Below are positions 24,186 through 33,941 of a stretch of DNA of 50,260 bases, piece by piece. The notes below the pieces were generated by a model. The model was not told where the DNA came from. It was given only the letters and a program-made list of their open reading frames with translations, and ran no database searches. The position numbers and the translations under genes are program-made. The stretch comes from Anaerococcus porci (GTDB lineage: Bacteria; Bacillota; Clostridia; Tissierellales; Peptoniphilaceae). Each line of letters starts with the position of its first letter. The stretch's first letter is position 1. The DNA is taken from contig NZ_VULQ01000014.1 of assembly GCF_009696575.1 (NCBI RefSeq), positions 1-50,260 of the forward strand. The letters are read 5' to 3'.

Positions 24186-26357
24186 TTATATTTTAACAAC
24201 AAATAATTGTTGCCCAAATTCATACAAGGCGTGTGTATTTTTAGGATAAGTAAGAATTTGTTTTTTATCAAATGTATCCTTTAATAAATCAAGCCATTCT
24301 AATCTATTTAAAAATGTTCTATTTTTCTCTAGCCTAATATCTGTTGGTTTTGTCATCATAAAAACTTGTGAAACAAGCATTTCAGGAGGTTCCTTAACTG
24401 GTTCTGCAATTAATATAAGACTATCTTTTTTTACAGTATTATATATCTCTCTCAATACTGTATTTAATTTTCCAGAATTATTTAATACACCTACAGCTAT
24501 CACTATATCAAAAGTTTCCTTTCCTAACTTTTCCAAATCTTTATCTATATCAATCTTTTCATATTCAATGTTACTAACAACATTTTCATATTTGCTTTTT
24601 GCACACTGGATAAAAAAATTCGATATATCTGTATATTTATATAATACTTCATCAATCAAATTTTCATCTATTAATCTTTTTAATACACTATCTGTAGTAG
24701 CTCCTATTCCAGCTCCTATTTCTAAAATTTTTATCTTATTAATTCCACTAGAATATTTTTTTACATAATCAGATATAGTTATTGCTACTAAGTCATTAAT
24801 ATATCTATATACCATGTTGTTCTTATATAATGCCTTTGCATATTTCAGGTCTCCCTCAGGAAATAATATAGAATTACATTTTTTCTTTCCATCAAATAAT
24901 TCTTGTAAATATTTTATATTTTGATTTATATAATCTATAGACAACGGATCTCCTAATTTCCAATCCCATAAGTTCTTTGCATCTTCATAATATCTATCAA
25001 TATTATTTTTATTCACGACTTTACGCAAATAACAATTATTATTTTCTAGATGTATAAATTCATTTTCGAATAATATATTTAACCATCTTAATATAATATT
25101 TTTATTTCTACTATTAAAGTTTTTTTCAATAATCTCATTTATATTATATTTGCGATTACAATCAATAAAAACACCATTATTTTGAAAAAACAATATCATG
25201 GACAAATATATATACATATTTATCGATTCTAAAAATTTATTTACATGAACATGATCTATAAATGAGTACCTTCTTTCAACATCTTGTATACAATGAATAT
25301 TCATTAAATTAGGTGTTTCATACAACCACTCATTTTTTTCTAAATTTGAGGATAAATATGAGTTTTGTTTTATTGTAAGGTCATCTTTTAAATCAAACTT
25401 TCTTACTAAATATTCAAATTCATCAAATAATTGAACATCTTTAATAATCTCGTGTACCTTTGGCAAATATTTTCTTCCATCATTCTTCATATTATTTAAA
25501 AAAGTGATCTGTTTTTTTACCAAAAGTAATAATTCATCATTTAAATCTGTTTTATTTTCGACTGTAAAAGATGTTTTTAAATTTAGTAGTTGTTCTGCAT
25601 TGTATAAATTTATATTTATGTTATCTTTATCAAAAAATAAATTTCTTCTATTTTCCCAGATAATTATATTTTTAAAAAATTCTAAAATCAAACTACCATC
25701 TTCAAATACAAACTCCAATTTATTTTCATAGTATTTGCATCTGTTATTAATATTTATAGGATCATATACTTTAAAGCAAAATGTTATTTCCGATATTTTC
25801 CCACTAATAGTAATAAATTCATCATGACTAAATGTTTTTATATCAAAACAAAAATTCTCATTAAGGCTTGACTTAATAATTTTAAAAATAGAAAATAACA
25901 TATCTTTAGATATAAACGAATCAATATATATTATTTTTTGTTCTTGCATTATTTGTTTCGCTTTTCTTATAAACATTTTTGAAATTTCTGTTTCTTCATA
26001 TAAATTTCTAATAAGATAGTAACAGTTTTTACTTTTTATTTCCTTTAAATATTTTATTGTATCTTTTTTACTTTTAGGAATTTCTTCAATTACGTTTATT
26101 CCTCTATTTAATAGATAGCGAACAATATCTACATCTCTATTAATTTCAGAATTAAATGGAACATATGCAAGTTTAGTATTATTAGGGATATTTTTTATAT
26201 TTGTAAAAAGTGGCAAATTATTAAAATATGCATCTCTAATTGTTGTCTTAGAATTAACTTCAAAAATTCCTGATATTTCAATTATATCTTTTAATTTAAA
26301 TAAAGATTCTACAATAAAATTTCCTGATACTTTTCCACAAATAATTGTTTCTATCAT
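24186..26357 (-). CDS. Fusion of a degenerate thiazolinyl-imide-reductase-like domain and an NRPS-type methyltransferase
   Basis: A 723-residue protein. Residues 1-290 resemble the two thiazolinyl imide reductases of the cluster (IETIICGKVSGNF; IRDAYFNNLPLFTNIKNIPNNTKLAYVPF; GINVIEEIP). The nucleotide-binding pattern GTxFGxxY is changed to GKVSGNFI, and the catalytic-region QEHP is EEIP. From about 340 the protein matches the methyltransferase block embedded in the cluster's own NRPS A domains: a winged-helix-like lead, an FPEGDLKYAKALY segment, SAM motif I EIGAGIGATT (about residue 545), and VSQVFMMTKP. The start is ATG 26357 with GGGGGGTG upstream. The methyltransferase looks active. The reductase-like part may act only as a docking or substrate-holding domain. 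I know of no such fusion. Confidence 0.75.
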   Translation of the reverse strand: MIETIICGKVSGNFIVESLFKLKDIIEISGIFEVNSKTTIRDAYFNNLPLFTNIKNIPNNTKLAYVPFNSEINRDVDIVRYLLNRGINVIEEIPKSKKDTIKYLKEIKSKNCYYLIRNLYEETEISKMFIRKAKQIMQEQKIIYIDSFISKDMLFSIFKIIKSSLNENFCFDIKTFSHDEFITISGKISEITFCFKVYDPININNRCKYYENKLEFVFEDGSLILEFFKNIIIWENRRNLFFDKDNININLYNAEQLLNLKTSFTVENKTDLNDELLLLVKKQITFLNNMKNDGRKYLPKVHEIIKDVQLFDEFEYLVRKFDLKDDLTIKQNSYLSSNLEKNEWLYETPNLMNIHCIQDVERRYSFIDHVHVNKFLESINMYIYLSMILFFQNNGVFIDCNRKYNINEIIEKNFNSRNKNIILRWLNILFENEFIHLENNNCYLRKVVNKNNIDRYYEDAKNLWDWKLGDPLSIDYINQNIKYLQELFDGKKKCNSILFPEGDLKYAKALYKNNMVYRYINDLVAITISDYVKKYSSGINKIKILEIGAGIGATTDSVLKRLIDENLIDEVLYKYTDISNFFIQCAKSKYENVVSNIEYEKIDIDKDLEKLGKETFDIVIAVGVLNNSGKLNTVLREIYNTVKKDSLILIAEPVKEPPEMLVSQVFMMTKPTDIRLEKNRTFLNRLEWLDLLKDTFDKKQILTYPKNTHALYEFGQQLFVVKI

Positions 26358-26424
26358 TTTTTCACCCCCCACAAAACGATATACTTTCTTTTTTAAATAT
26401 TTATTATAATATATACTTTATTCT

Positions 26425-29400
26425 CTATATTTCGCTCGACATATTTTCATTTAACATATTTGCTAAAACTTTTGAGTTTGACTTTCCTTGTACTGAACTA
26501 TAATGATTGCCTGGTATATAAAATTTTCTAATATCGCCAATAATTATATTCTTCCAATTTTCAGCTAGGATATTAAAGTGCTTATATGCCCCAACATTAT
26601 CTTTTGCTATATAGTAATCTATATCCCCAAAATATATTTCAGGCATAAATTTTTGAGCATTAAATGACTTTATGAAAATTTTATACATATCTAAAAAAGA
26701 TTTTTTTGTAATTGAATTTCCCTTATTTTTTACTAAATTATAATATAATTCAAATCTTTTTTGTTGAGATAAAGAATTTAATTTTTTTACATAAAGTATA
26801 TCTTCTTCGAATCGCATTTTACTCAATATATTATTAACCGTCATTGCATTCTCATAATTATTATCCATATTAGAAAATGCTATATCTAATATATTTGTTT
26901 CTTTAAATCCTATATCTGAAATTTCAATATTAAATGCTTGTAAGAAATTAAATTCCAATAATAATTCATCATAATTATAATTTAACAAGCTTCCACCTTC
27001 TATAACTGCTAAATTATCTACTAAAATTCCTGCTTCTAATAATCTCCTAGAAACTTCTATTGCAACTACCCCGCTAAAGCTATATCCTATTATTTGAACA
27101 TTTGTTGGAGAAAATTTTTGTATTTCTTTATAATACTCATTTGCCAATTTTTCAACTAATTCATCTGAATTTATATCTAGATACTTACCTATATCTGATA
27201 CACCCATCAATAATATATCTCCTTTATTTTGAGAACATAATTCCATTGCTAAATTTTTTAAATTTTCAAGATTTCCAAAAGCTCCATGTAATATAACTCT
27301 TAATCTTTTATCCTCGATGGCTGCACTATATTTTTTTGAGTATATAAATTCATCATTAGAAATATTATGCTCTGTACCGTTTCCGCCTTTCAATAACTCG
27401 GAAATCCTATAAAAAGTTGGTTCATCTATTAATTCTCTAAGTATATATTCAAATGTGCTACTTGATTCAATGCTTTTTCTAATTTCAGCTGCTATTTGAG
27501 CTAAAATCAATGAATCAGCTCCACATTCATATAAATTCTTATTTAAATTTAATTCTTCTTCATCTAAAAATTTAGCACAAATATTCAACACTTCTTTTGG
27601 TATAGATGTCTTTTTTGAATTAAAATTAATAGATTCATTTTCTGCACATCTCAAATAATCCGTTACATATGAAAAATTTTTCTTTATGTCAACTATACCA
27701 TTTGAAGTCAATTTGAATTTTTCTAAAAAAGTTATTTTGTCAGGCATCAAATCAATAGGTAAACATATCTTAAGATTATTATATATTTTCTCTCTATTGA
27801 TAAAAGAATAATCACTTTTAAACTGTTTTATAAACAAAACCATTCCTAATTTCTCTATAACAGATTCTTCTCTTGGTAAAGTAAAGATTTTTTCATTGTT
27901 TTCATATAATATATTTTTCCATTCTTCTATTGATAAGAAAAATTTGTTTTTCCTTAATGAATCTAATGGTTTTTCCATCATAAATACTTGAGATGCAATT
28001 ATCCACGGTTCATTACGTATAGGCTCAGAAAATAGTAAGTATCCCTTAGGCGCACATATATTTCTTATATAATTTAAACTACTTACAACATCTTTAGCAT
28101 TTTCTAAAACATAAGCGCCAATTATTATATCAAAATAATTGTATTCTATTCCTATTTTTATAGGATCTTCATTAATGTCCAATTGATAGATCTTAACATT
28201 TTTATTATCTTCAAACTTCTTTTTAGCTTTAGATAAAAAATATTTCTTTCCATCTGTAAAATGATATTCATAATCTACACCATTTAATAAATCTATTATT
28301 TTTTCAGATGTTGCCCCAGTTCCGGCACCTATTTCTAAAATTCTTATTTTCCTATGATTATTATTTTTAATATACTCATTAATAAAATTACAGTAAAAAT
28401 TATTAATAACAATAGAATTTATACTTGTATTATACATTGCATCAGTGTAAATATCAGAACCCTCAGGATATAATATATTTACTGGATCAATCTTCCCATT
28501 TAAAATTTCTACTAAATTATCCGTGCTGTCTTTGACATACTTTAAGTACTTCAAACTATTATCATTTTTAATATCCCATTTTAAAAAAACTTTTGTCCAT
28601 AAATTAGCAATATCATCATATGTCAAAATAGACTGAATTTTATAATCTCCATTTTCAGCATATATTATATTTTTTTCTATCAATTGATATAACCATCTGT
28701 CAATTATCCAATTATATTTATTATCATTTAATTTCCTTTTTCTTTTATATAAGTCAGAATTTGGTTCTTTTTTTAATATGTCTGTATCTATCATTGCATT
28801 TAGTATAGCATTTAAACATATTTTATCTCTTATATCGCATAATTCCCTATATTTGTTACTAAATAAGTATTCCTTATTTTTAATATCTATATCCTCATTA
28901 TTATTAAATAAAGTTTCATAATGCGAATCTAATTTATCATCTCTGTCTTCTCTAGCAATTGTTACTACTGATTCAATAGGAAATTCTTTTTTATTTTCAT
29001 TTACCATTACAATAGCATTTGAAATTACTTTTTGCTTAATTAAAGCATTTTTTATCTCCTCAAGTTCTATTCTATTGCCTCTTATTTTTACCTGAGTATC
29101 TTCCGTACCTAAAAATTCTATTTCTCCACTTGATAAATAGCGACCCAAATCTCCAGTAGAATAAAGTCTGACCTGCTTTAGAGGATGAATAAAGAACTTT
29201 TCTTCTGTTAACTTTTTATCTCCTAAATACCCTTCCGCCAAGCCTCTACCAGCTATATATAAATTACCTTCGCAATAAACTGGACAATCTTCAAAATTTT
29301 TATCTAATACATAAATTTGTTGATTAGTGAGCGGTTTCCCATACGGAATGCTTTTCCATCCCTTTTTAATACCTTTATATTCATGATAGTTAGACCATAT

Positions 29401-31797
29401 AGAGGCTTCTGTAGCACCTCCCAATACTATTATTTTAGATTCTACAAAAGTTTTTTGCACCGCATTAGGCATATTTAAAGGAATCCAATCTCTTGATAGC
29501 AATATTAGTTTAATAAAATTTTGTTTTTTTGATAAATTTTCTAAATAATTTAAATATAGTTTCATTAATTCTGGTACCATATTTAATATAGACACAGAAT
29601 TTTCTTCAATCAATTTATCCCAATGAGCGGGATTTAAATACTCACTTTCATCAGGATATACAATAGTTCCTCCAACTGATAGCATTCCAAAAATATCATA
29701 AACAGATAAGTCAAAATCTAATTTTGATATTCTTAATATGCAATCTCTCTCAGATATTTCAAATTTTTGATTTATATCATATATAGTATTAAATACTGCG
29801 CCATGATTTATTACAGCACCTTTTGGATTTTCAGTAGTCTCTGACGTAAACATGATATAAGCTGCATCAGTCGAATCGATATGTTCTATATTAAACATAT
29901 TTATCAAATCTAACCTATAATTTACATCATCAATGTTCACAAAATTTCTTTGTCTGCTATCATAACAACTGCCATTTGTCAAAATAACTTTACAATTACA
30001 TTGTTTTAAAATATTCTCTAATCTTTTTTCTTCTATATTAAAATCTACCGGAACATATATAGCTCCTACCATAAGTATTCCAAGAATAGTATAAACTTGA
30101 CTTTTATTATGTGGTAGTTTTACAATTATATGCTCACCTTTTTTTACATTTTTTTCTTTCAATGCTAAAGCTATAGATACAGACTTATTATATAATTCTT
30201 TATAAGAAATTGAACCTCTAGAGTCTATAACAGCCGCCTTATCTGGATAAGATTTTACTTTTTCTATAAAATCTTCTAATAATGTCTTATTATTAATTTT
30301 TTTATTTGTAGCATTAACTTTTTCTCTAATTTCACGTTGCCACTTAGGTAGATCAATTTCAAGACGTTTCTCCCAAAATTCTTTATTGTTCGATAAATTT
30401 ATTAAAATCTTCTTAAACTCACTAAACATATCCTCCAACATATCATCTTCAAATATTCCTTCACGAACATCCCAATTAATCTGTAAACCTAATTCAGTAT
30501 CCATAGCTTGACAATCAATAAATACTTGCGGTGTTTGAGATATTCCATACACATATCTTCCTATCAACCTCTTTTTAATTAACCCTATTGCACTTGTAAA
30601 TACATACGGTGCTAAAAATTCTTTGGAGTTATGCAGTTTAGCAATATCTCTTAATATATTAACTCCAGGATATGCACTATTATCTATTGAGCTGAATAAT
30701 TCTTTATTAACTTCTCTTGCTAACTCTGAAAAAGATTCTTTTATGTTTTTTATCGAAATTACCGATGTATTTGTAAAATCGCCTACTAAAGATTCTATAT
30801 TTTCCCCTAAATTTTTCTTGTTAAATAAAGTTAAATTTATAAGAAATTCTTTTTCTGTACTCCATTTTTTTAGTACTTCACTATATACAGTCAATACTGA
30901 TGCTGTCGGTGTTAAAGCATGGTTTTGAGCTAAAATTTTAAATTTATCCCACATATCCTTATCTAATGTTAAAGACAATCTTTTAAACTTACAAACGTCC
31001 GTTTCTTTTAGCGTTTTTAAAGGTATTACTGGAGATGTCTTTAATTTTCTAGTCTTTTGACTCCAATATGCTTTCGCCTTCTTGTATTCCGAGTTTTCTT
31101 TTGTCTTTTCTTCACTTATTATATAATTCCTAAATGATATCTTAGATTGTCTATCATTCTCTATTCCTTTAAAATACTTCATCTCAAACTCTAATAAAAG
31201 TTGCCATATACTTGACCAATCACATATCATAAAATCCATCGAAAAGTGTAAAATTGATTTTTCTCCATAATTTGATACTCCAATATCAAACATTGGCCAT
31301 TTTTCTAATTGATAAACTTTATCCTCTAACTGTTCTCTAATAGATATCCTATCTCCAGTAACAACCTCATATTCTGGAACTTTTTGTAGTATTTTTTGAT
31401 ATCCTTCTTTAAATATAACTGCCCTCAGCATTTCATGTTTATTTATCAAGTAATTCCATGTATCTTGTACTTTTGAAACGTCTAAATTATCATATAAAAA
31501 TTCTTGATAAATGTGACAAGATACATTTCCATATGAATGTAGGTCATCTCTTCCATAAAGATATGATGTCTGAACTGGAGATAATGGAAATGGTGCATAA
31601 TCATCTTTAACATCATATTTATTCTCAAGTTTTTTAATGTATTCTTTAAGTCCCTCTTTATTTAATTTTAATTCCATTAAAATATCTTCATCTAACTGAC
31701 CATTTATGGATTTATATTTTAACTTTTCACCATCAACATACAACTCAATACCTTGCTTAGAATATTTTTCAATTATTTCTTTATAACCGTTCTCCAT
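26425..31797 (-). CDS. PchF-like NRPS: Cy-A(MT)-PCP-TE with a degenerate A domain
   Basis: A 1790-residue terminal NRPS, close to PchF in length and domain order. Residues 1-57: TubC-type docking domain. About 68-490: Cy domain with intact DxxxxDxxS (D188, D193, S196). About 505-930: A domain with specificity residues DLYNLSLIW, the cysteine pattern. About 975-1325: inserted methyltransferase with intact EIGAGTGAT. About 1400-1465: PCP, Ser1429 in GADSL. About 1498-1785: thioesterase with Ser1573 (GYSFS) and a C-terminal GNHYSS histidine. The A domain is damaged: the core A3 motif reads TSETTENPKG (Glu653, Glu656), A5-region Arg769 replaces Gly, A8 reads IELEEI, and A10 is NGIVD with Ile1368 replacing the catalytic Lys. 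It should cyclise, methylate and release the chain, but probably cannot activate an amino acid. Confidence 0.88.
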   Translation of the reverse strand: MENGYKEIIEKYSKQGIELYVDGEKLKYKSINGQLDEDILMELKLNKEGLKEYIKKLENKYDVKDDYAPFPLSPVQTSYLYGRDDLHSYGNVSCHIYQEFLYDNLDVSKVQDTWNYLINKHEMLRAVIFKEGYQKILQKVPEYEVVTGDRISIREQLEDKVYQLEKWPMFDIGVSNYGEKSILHFSMDFMICDWSSIWQLLLEFEMKYFKGIENDRQSKISFRNYIISEEKTKENSEYKKAKAYWSQKTRKLKTSPVIPLKTLKETDVCKFKRLSLTLDKDMWDKFKILAQNHALTPTASVLTVYSEVLKKWSTEKEFLINLTLFNKKNLGENIESLVGDFTNTSVISIKNIKESFSELAREVNKELFSSIDNSAYPGVNILRDIAKLHNSKEFLAPYVFTSAIGLIKKRLIGRYVYGISQTPQVFIDCQAMDTELGLQINWDVREGIFEDDMLEDMFSEFKKILINLSNNKEFWEKRLEIDLPKWQREIREKVNATNKKINNKTLLEDFIEKVKSYPDKAAVIDSRGSISYKELYNKSVSIALALKEKNVKKGEHIIVKLPHNKSQVYTILGILMVGAIYVPVDFNIEEKRLENILKQCNCKVILTNGSCYDSRQRNFVNIDDVNYRLDLINMFNIEHIDSTDAAYIMFTSETTENPKGAVINHGAVFNTIYDINQKFEISERDCILRISKLDFDLSVYDIFGMLSVGGTIVYPDESEYLNPAHWDKLIEENSVSILNMVPELMKLYLNYLENLSKKQNFIKLILLSRDWIPLNMPNAVQKTFVESKIIVLGGATEASIWSNYHEYKGIKKGWKSIPYGKPLTNQQIYVLDKNFEDCPVYCEGNLYIAGRGLAEGYLGDKKLTEEKFFIHPLKQVRLYSTGDLGRYLSSGEIEFLGTEDTQVKIRGNRIELEEIKNALIKQKVISNAIVMVNENKKEFPIESVVTIAREDRDDKLDSHYETLFNNNEDIDIKNKEYLFSNKYRELCDIRDKICLNAILNAMIDTDILKKEPNSDLYKRKRKLNDNKYNWIIDRWLYQLIEKNIIYAENGDYKIQSILTYDDIANLWTKVFLKWDIKNDNSLKYLKYVKDSTDNLVEILNGKIDPVNILYPEGSDIYTDAMYNTSINSIVINNFYCNFINEYIKNNNHRKIRILEIGAGTGATSEKIIDLLNGVDYEYHFTDGKKYFLSKAKKKFEDNKNVKIYQLDINEDPIKIGIEYNYFDIIIGAYVLENAKDVVSSLNYIRNICAPKGYLLFSEPIRNEPWIIASQVFMMEKPLDSLRKNKFFLSIEEWKNILYENNEKIFTLPREESVIEKLGMVLFIKQFKSDYSFINREKIYNNLKICLPIDLMPDKITFLEKFKLTSNGIVDIKKNFSYVTDYLRCAENESINFNSKKTSIPKEVLNICAKFLDEEELNLNKNLYECGADSLILAQIAAEIRKSIESSSTFEYILRELIDEPTFYRISELLKGGNGTEHNISNDEFIYSKKYSAAIEDKRLRVILHGAFGNLENLKNLAMELCSQNKGDILLMGVSDIGKYLDINSDELVEKLANEYYKEIQKFSPTNVQIIGYSFSGVVAIEVSRRLLEAGILVDNLAVIEGGSLLNYNYDELLLEFNFLQAFNIEISDIGFKETNILDIAFSNMDNNYENAMTVNNILSKMRFEEDILYVKKLNSLSQQKRFELYYNLVKNKGNSITKKSFLDMYKIFIKSFNAQKFMPEIYFGDIDYYIAKDNVGAYKHFNILAENWKNIIIGDIRKFYIPGNHYSSVQGKSNSKVLANMLNENMSSEI

Positions 31798-31816
31798 TAT
31801 TTACCTCCTTATTAAA

Positions 31817-32866
31817 TTATTCATCAAAAATTTTTATATCACTCAGCAAAAGCAGCTTCTCTTTACTAGTCTCCATAAACTTTGCATATCCCGCTTTTTT
31901 CTGCAAAATTTCCCATTTTTTAGATGTTGATAGTTCCCTGTTTACTCGACGAATATCAAGTTTGCCTGAATTCATATATTTCTTCATTTTAATCAATTCT
32001 GCTGTTATTGAATCAATCCAGTATGTTTGAAAAAATTTTGAAGTACTCGTTTCTTTTAAAGAATTCAAAACCTTGTAGATTGACTCTTTACCTATATTTA
32101 AATCGTCTTTAGCTCCTTTTAAATATGTTCTTGGACGCCAAGCAACATCTCCATAAGCATCATTTAGCGATAATACTCCATCTTCATAATAAAGTTTAAA
32201 ACTATACATTAATTGCATATTGTAATCAGGTGTTTTGGGATTTAATTGATTATTGAATTCTATTAAAATAGGTAATTTCCCTATATTTCCATATAATATA
32301 TCAAATGGACCTAATCCCTTTATTATATTATTATCCAACTCCAAATCACCTAAAATACCAGAAATAGCTAATAAATCCAAAGCTACATATGATAATTGTG
32401 TAGAAAAAGAAACGCTTATATATTCTAACTTAGAATATATATTTAATTTTTTTGCATACACTGCAAAGCTCTGCATATTTGATAAATTTGAATATAGATT
32501 TGCAGTCAAGTAAATAAGGTTTTTCTCTCTTGCTAGCTTATAACATTTATATAAATGTTCTTGATAAACAGGTTGCTCTTGAATTACGTTTATTCCTTTA
32601 TTTAGTAAATCTATGCACAATTCTGTTCCATCCCCACCTGTTCCCTCACTTCTAACAATAACGCAAGCTAAATCTATATCTGATGGCAATTCTTCAACAT
32701 TAAAATACAGTGGTACATTATATTTCTTTGAAAGTGTCTTTGACCTTTCACTCCCTCTTCCGATAATACCTGCAATTTGAAAATCTGATTCGGCTCTCTT
32801 TAATGCTTTTAAATAAAATTCCCCAAAATTCGTGCCACAAACTATGGCTTTCAATCTTTTTTTCAT
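31817..32866 (-). CDS. Thiazolinyl imide reductase 2 (Irp3/PchG-like)
   Basis: A 349-residue Gfo/Idh/MocA-type oxidoreductase. The N-terminal Rossmann region has CGTNFGEFYLKAL and IAGIIGRGSERSKTLSKKY, hallmarks of YbtU/Irp3-type reductases, which turn a carrier-bound thiazoline into thiazolidine with NADPH. The segment GINVIQEQPVYQEH differs from the QEHPIH of its paralogue at 36793: the His that I recall as a candidate catalytic residue is Gln here. ATG 32866 (MKKRLKAIV) is chosen because AAGGAG lies just upstream. The longer frame would start inside that site. It adjoins the saccharopine-dehydrogenase-like gene and the PchF-like NRPS, so it probably reduces the ring formed by the PchF-like module. 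Confidence 0.85.
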   Translation of the reverse strand: MKKRLKAIVCGTNFGEFYLKALKRAESDFQIAGIIGRGSERSKTLSKKYNVPLYFNVEELPSDIDLACVIVRSEGTGGDGTELCIDLLNKGINVIQEQPVYQEHLYKCYKLAREKNLIYLTANLYSNLSNMQSFAVYAKKLNIYSKLEYISVSFSTQLSYVALDLLAISGILGDLELDNNIIKGLGPFDILYGNIGKLPILIEFNNQLNPKTPDYNMQLMYSFKLYYEDGVLSLNDAYGDVAWRPRTYLKGAKDDLNIGKESIYKVLNSLKETSTSKFFQTYWIDSITAELIKMKKYMNSGKLDIRRVNRELSTSKKWEILQKKAGYAKFMETSKEKLLLLSDIKIFDE

Positions 32867-32867
32867 T

Positions 32868-33941
32868 TTATATTTCTCCTTCAAAGATATTATTCAATTT
32901 CAAATTTGTTCCTTTCATCAATTTGTAATAAAATGTTGTATCCATTTCCATCATCTTATCAAGTAAACTATTTAATAAAGGAAACTCACTCATATCTTTG
33001 ATTTCAGTTTTATTACCATGTTCTATAGCTAAAATAGAAACAGCTGCTACTGTTAGAGCCGTTAATCTAGTTGGTGAAATGCTTTTTAAAATCATATTAG
33101 CATCTATAGTATTTTTATTTTTTATTCCTGTTGCCTCTAAGATAAATCCTCCAAATTCTTTTTTATCAATATTATCCAAATTGGATAAATCCACTAATTT
33201 TTGTGCCATTACATTTATATTTTCAATGTTATCAGAACGAATATTCTTTAAAAAATTGCAAACATATCCGTTCTTTATGCACATATAAAATATGGCATTT
33301 TCCACACCTATTTGCCTACAAACTTTAAGAGTTCTTTTATCAATATACGGAAATGGCACCCATCTTTCGCTGCTTATTGGCAATGTTATTGTTTTATTTC
33401 CTGCCAAATAGGGTTCTATCTTTCCTGAATTTAAGATTGATCTTGCATAAAAACCATCTTCACTTAAATATCTCAAGTATTCTTTGGCTGCATTATAAGT
33501 AAATTCTCCATTAGAGGCGTAATACATTTGAAAACTAAGGGTTTTATCAAAAACTCTAGAAATAATAACTGGCAATGCTTCTATTAATCCTGGCGATGAA
33601 CCAACTCCATGATATATTGTTCCTCCTTCAAAAACAGATTTCTCATAGAAATTATAATAACTTAAGTCAATGAGAATACATTTGTTTTTATTAACTGTAT
33701 CTATTAAATTAAATATTGATGAATCTGAATACCCTGAACAGTTTATAATACAGTCACATCCATCAACAAACTCAATACAAGTATTTATATCATCCAAATC
33801 TATAAATGCAAAAGTATTCTTACTCTTATAAACTTTTTCTTTTCTTCTATATCCCAACTTTATATCTTTGATTCCATAATCATTCAAAATTTTAGTACAT
33901 TCTGAACCAATATCTCCAGTAGCTCCAATTATTCCTATCAT
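32868..33941 (-). CDS. Saccharopine-dehydrogenase-like NAD(P)-dependent reductase
   Basis: A 357-residue enzyme with a Rossmann start IGIIGATGDIGSECTKIL (GxxGxxG). The layout is that of the saccharopine dehydrogenase/short NAD-binding superfamily: IINCSGYSDSS, ILIDLSYY, GVGSSPGLIEALP. The last pattern is typical of this group. It overlaps the MT-PCP gene by four bases (ATGA) and is followed immediately by a thiazolinyl imide reductase gene. A tailoring reduction of a carrier-bound intermediate, such as an imine or thiazoline, is the natural guess. Unrelated reductase types are reported to serve this role in other thiazoline siderophores (from memory). The substrate and product cannot be fixed from the sequence. 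Confidence 0.75.
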   Translation of the reverse strand: MIGIIGATGDIGSECTKILNDYGIKDIKLGYRRKEKVYKSKNTFAFIDLDDINTCIEFVDGCDCIINCSGYSDSSIFNLIDTVNKNKCILIDLSYYNFYEKSVFEGGTIYHGVGSSPGLIEALPVIISRVFDKTLSFQMYYASNGEFTYNAAKEYLRYLSEDGFYARSILNSGKIEPYLAGNKTITLPISSERWVPFPYIDKRTLKVCRQIGVENAIFYMCIKNGYVCNFLKNIRSDNIENINVMAQKLVDLSNLDNIDKKEFGGFILEATGIKNKNTIDANMILKSISPTRLTALTVAAVSILAIEHGNKTEIKDMSEFPLLNSLLDKMMEMDTTFYYKLMKGTNLKLNNIFEGEI

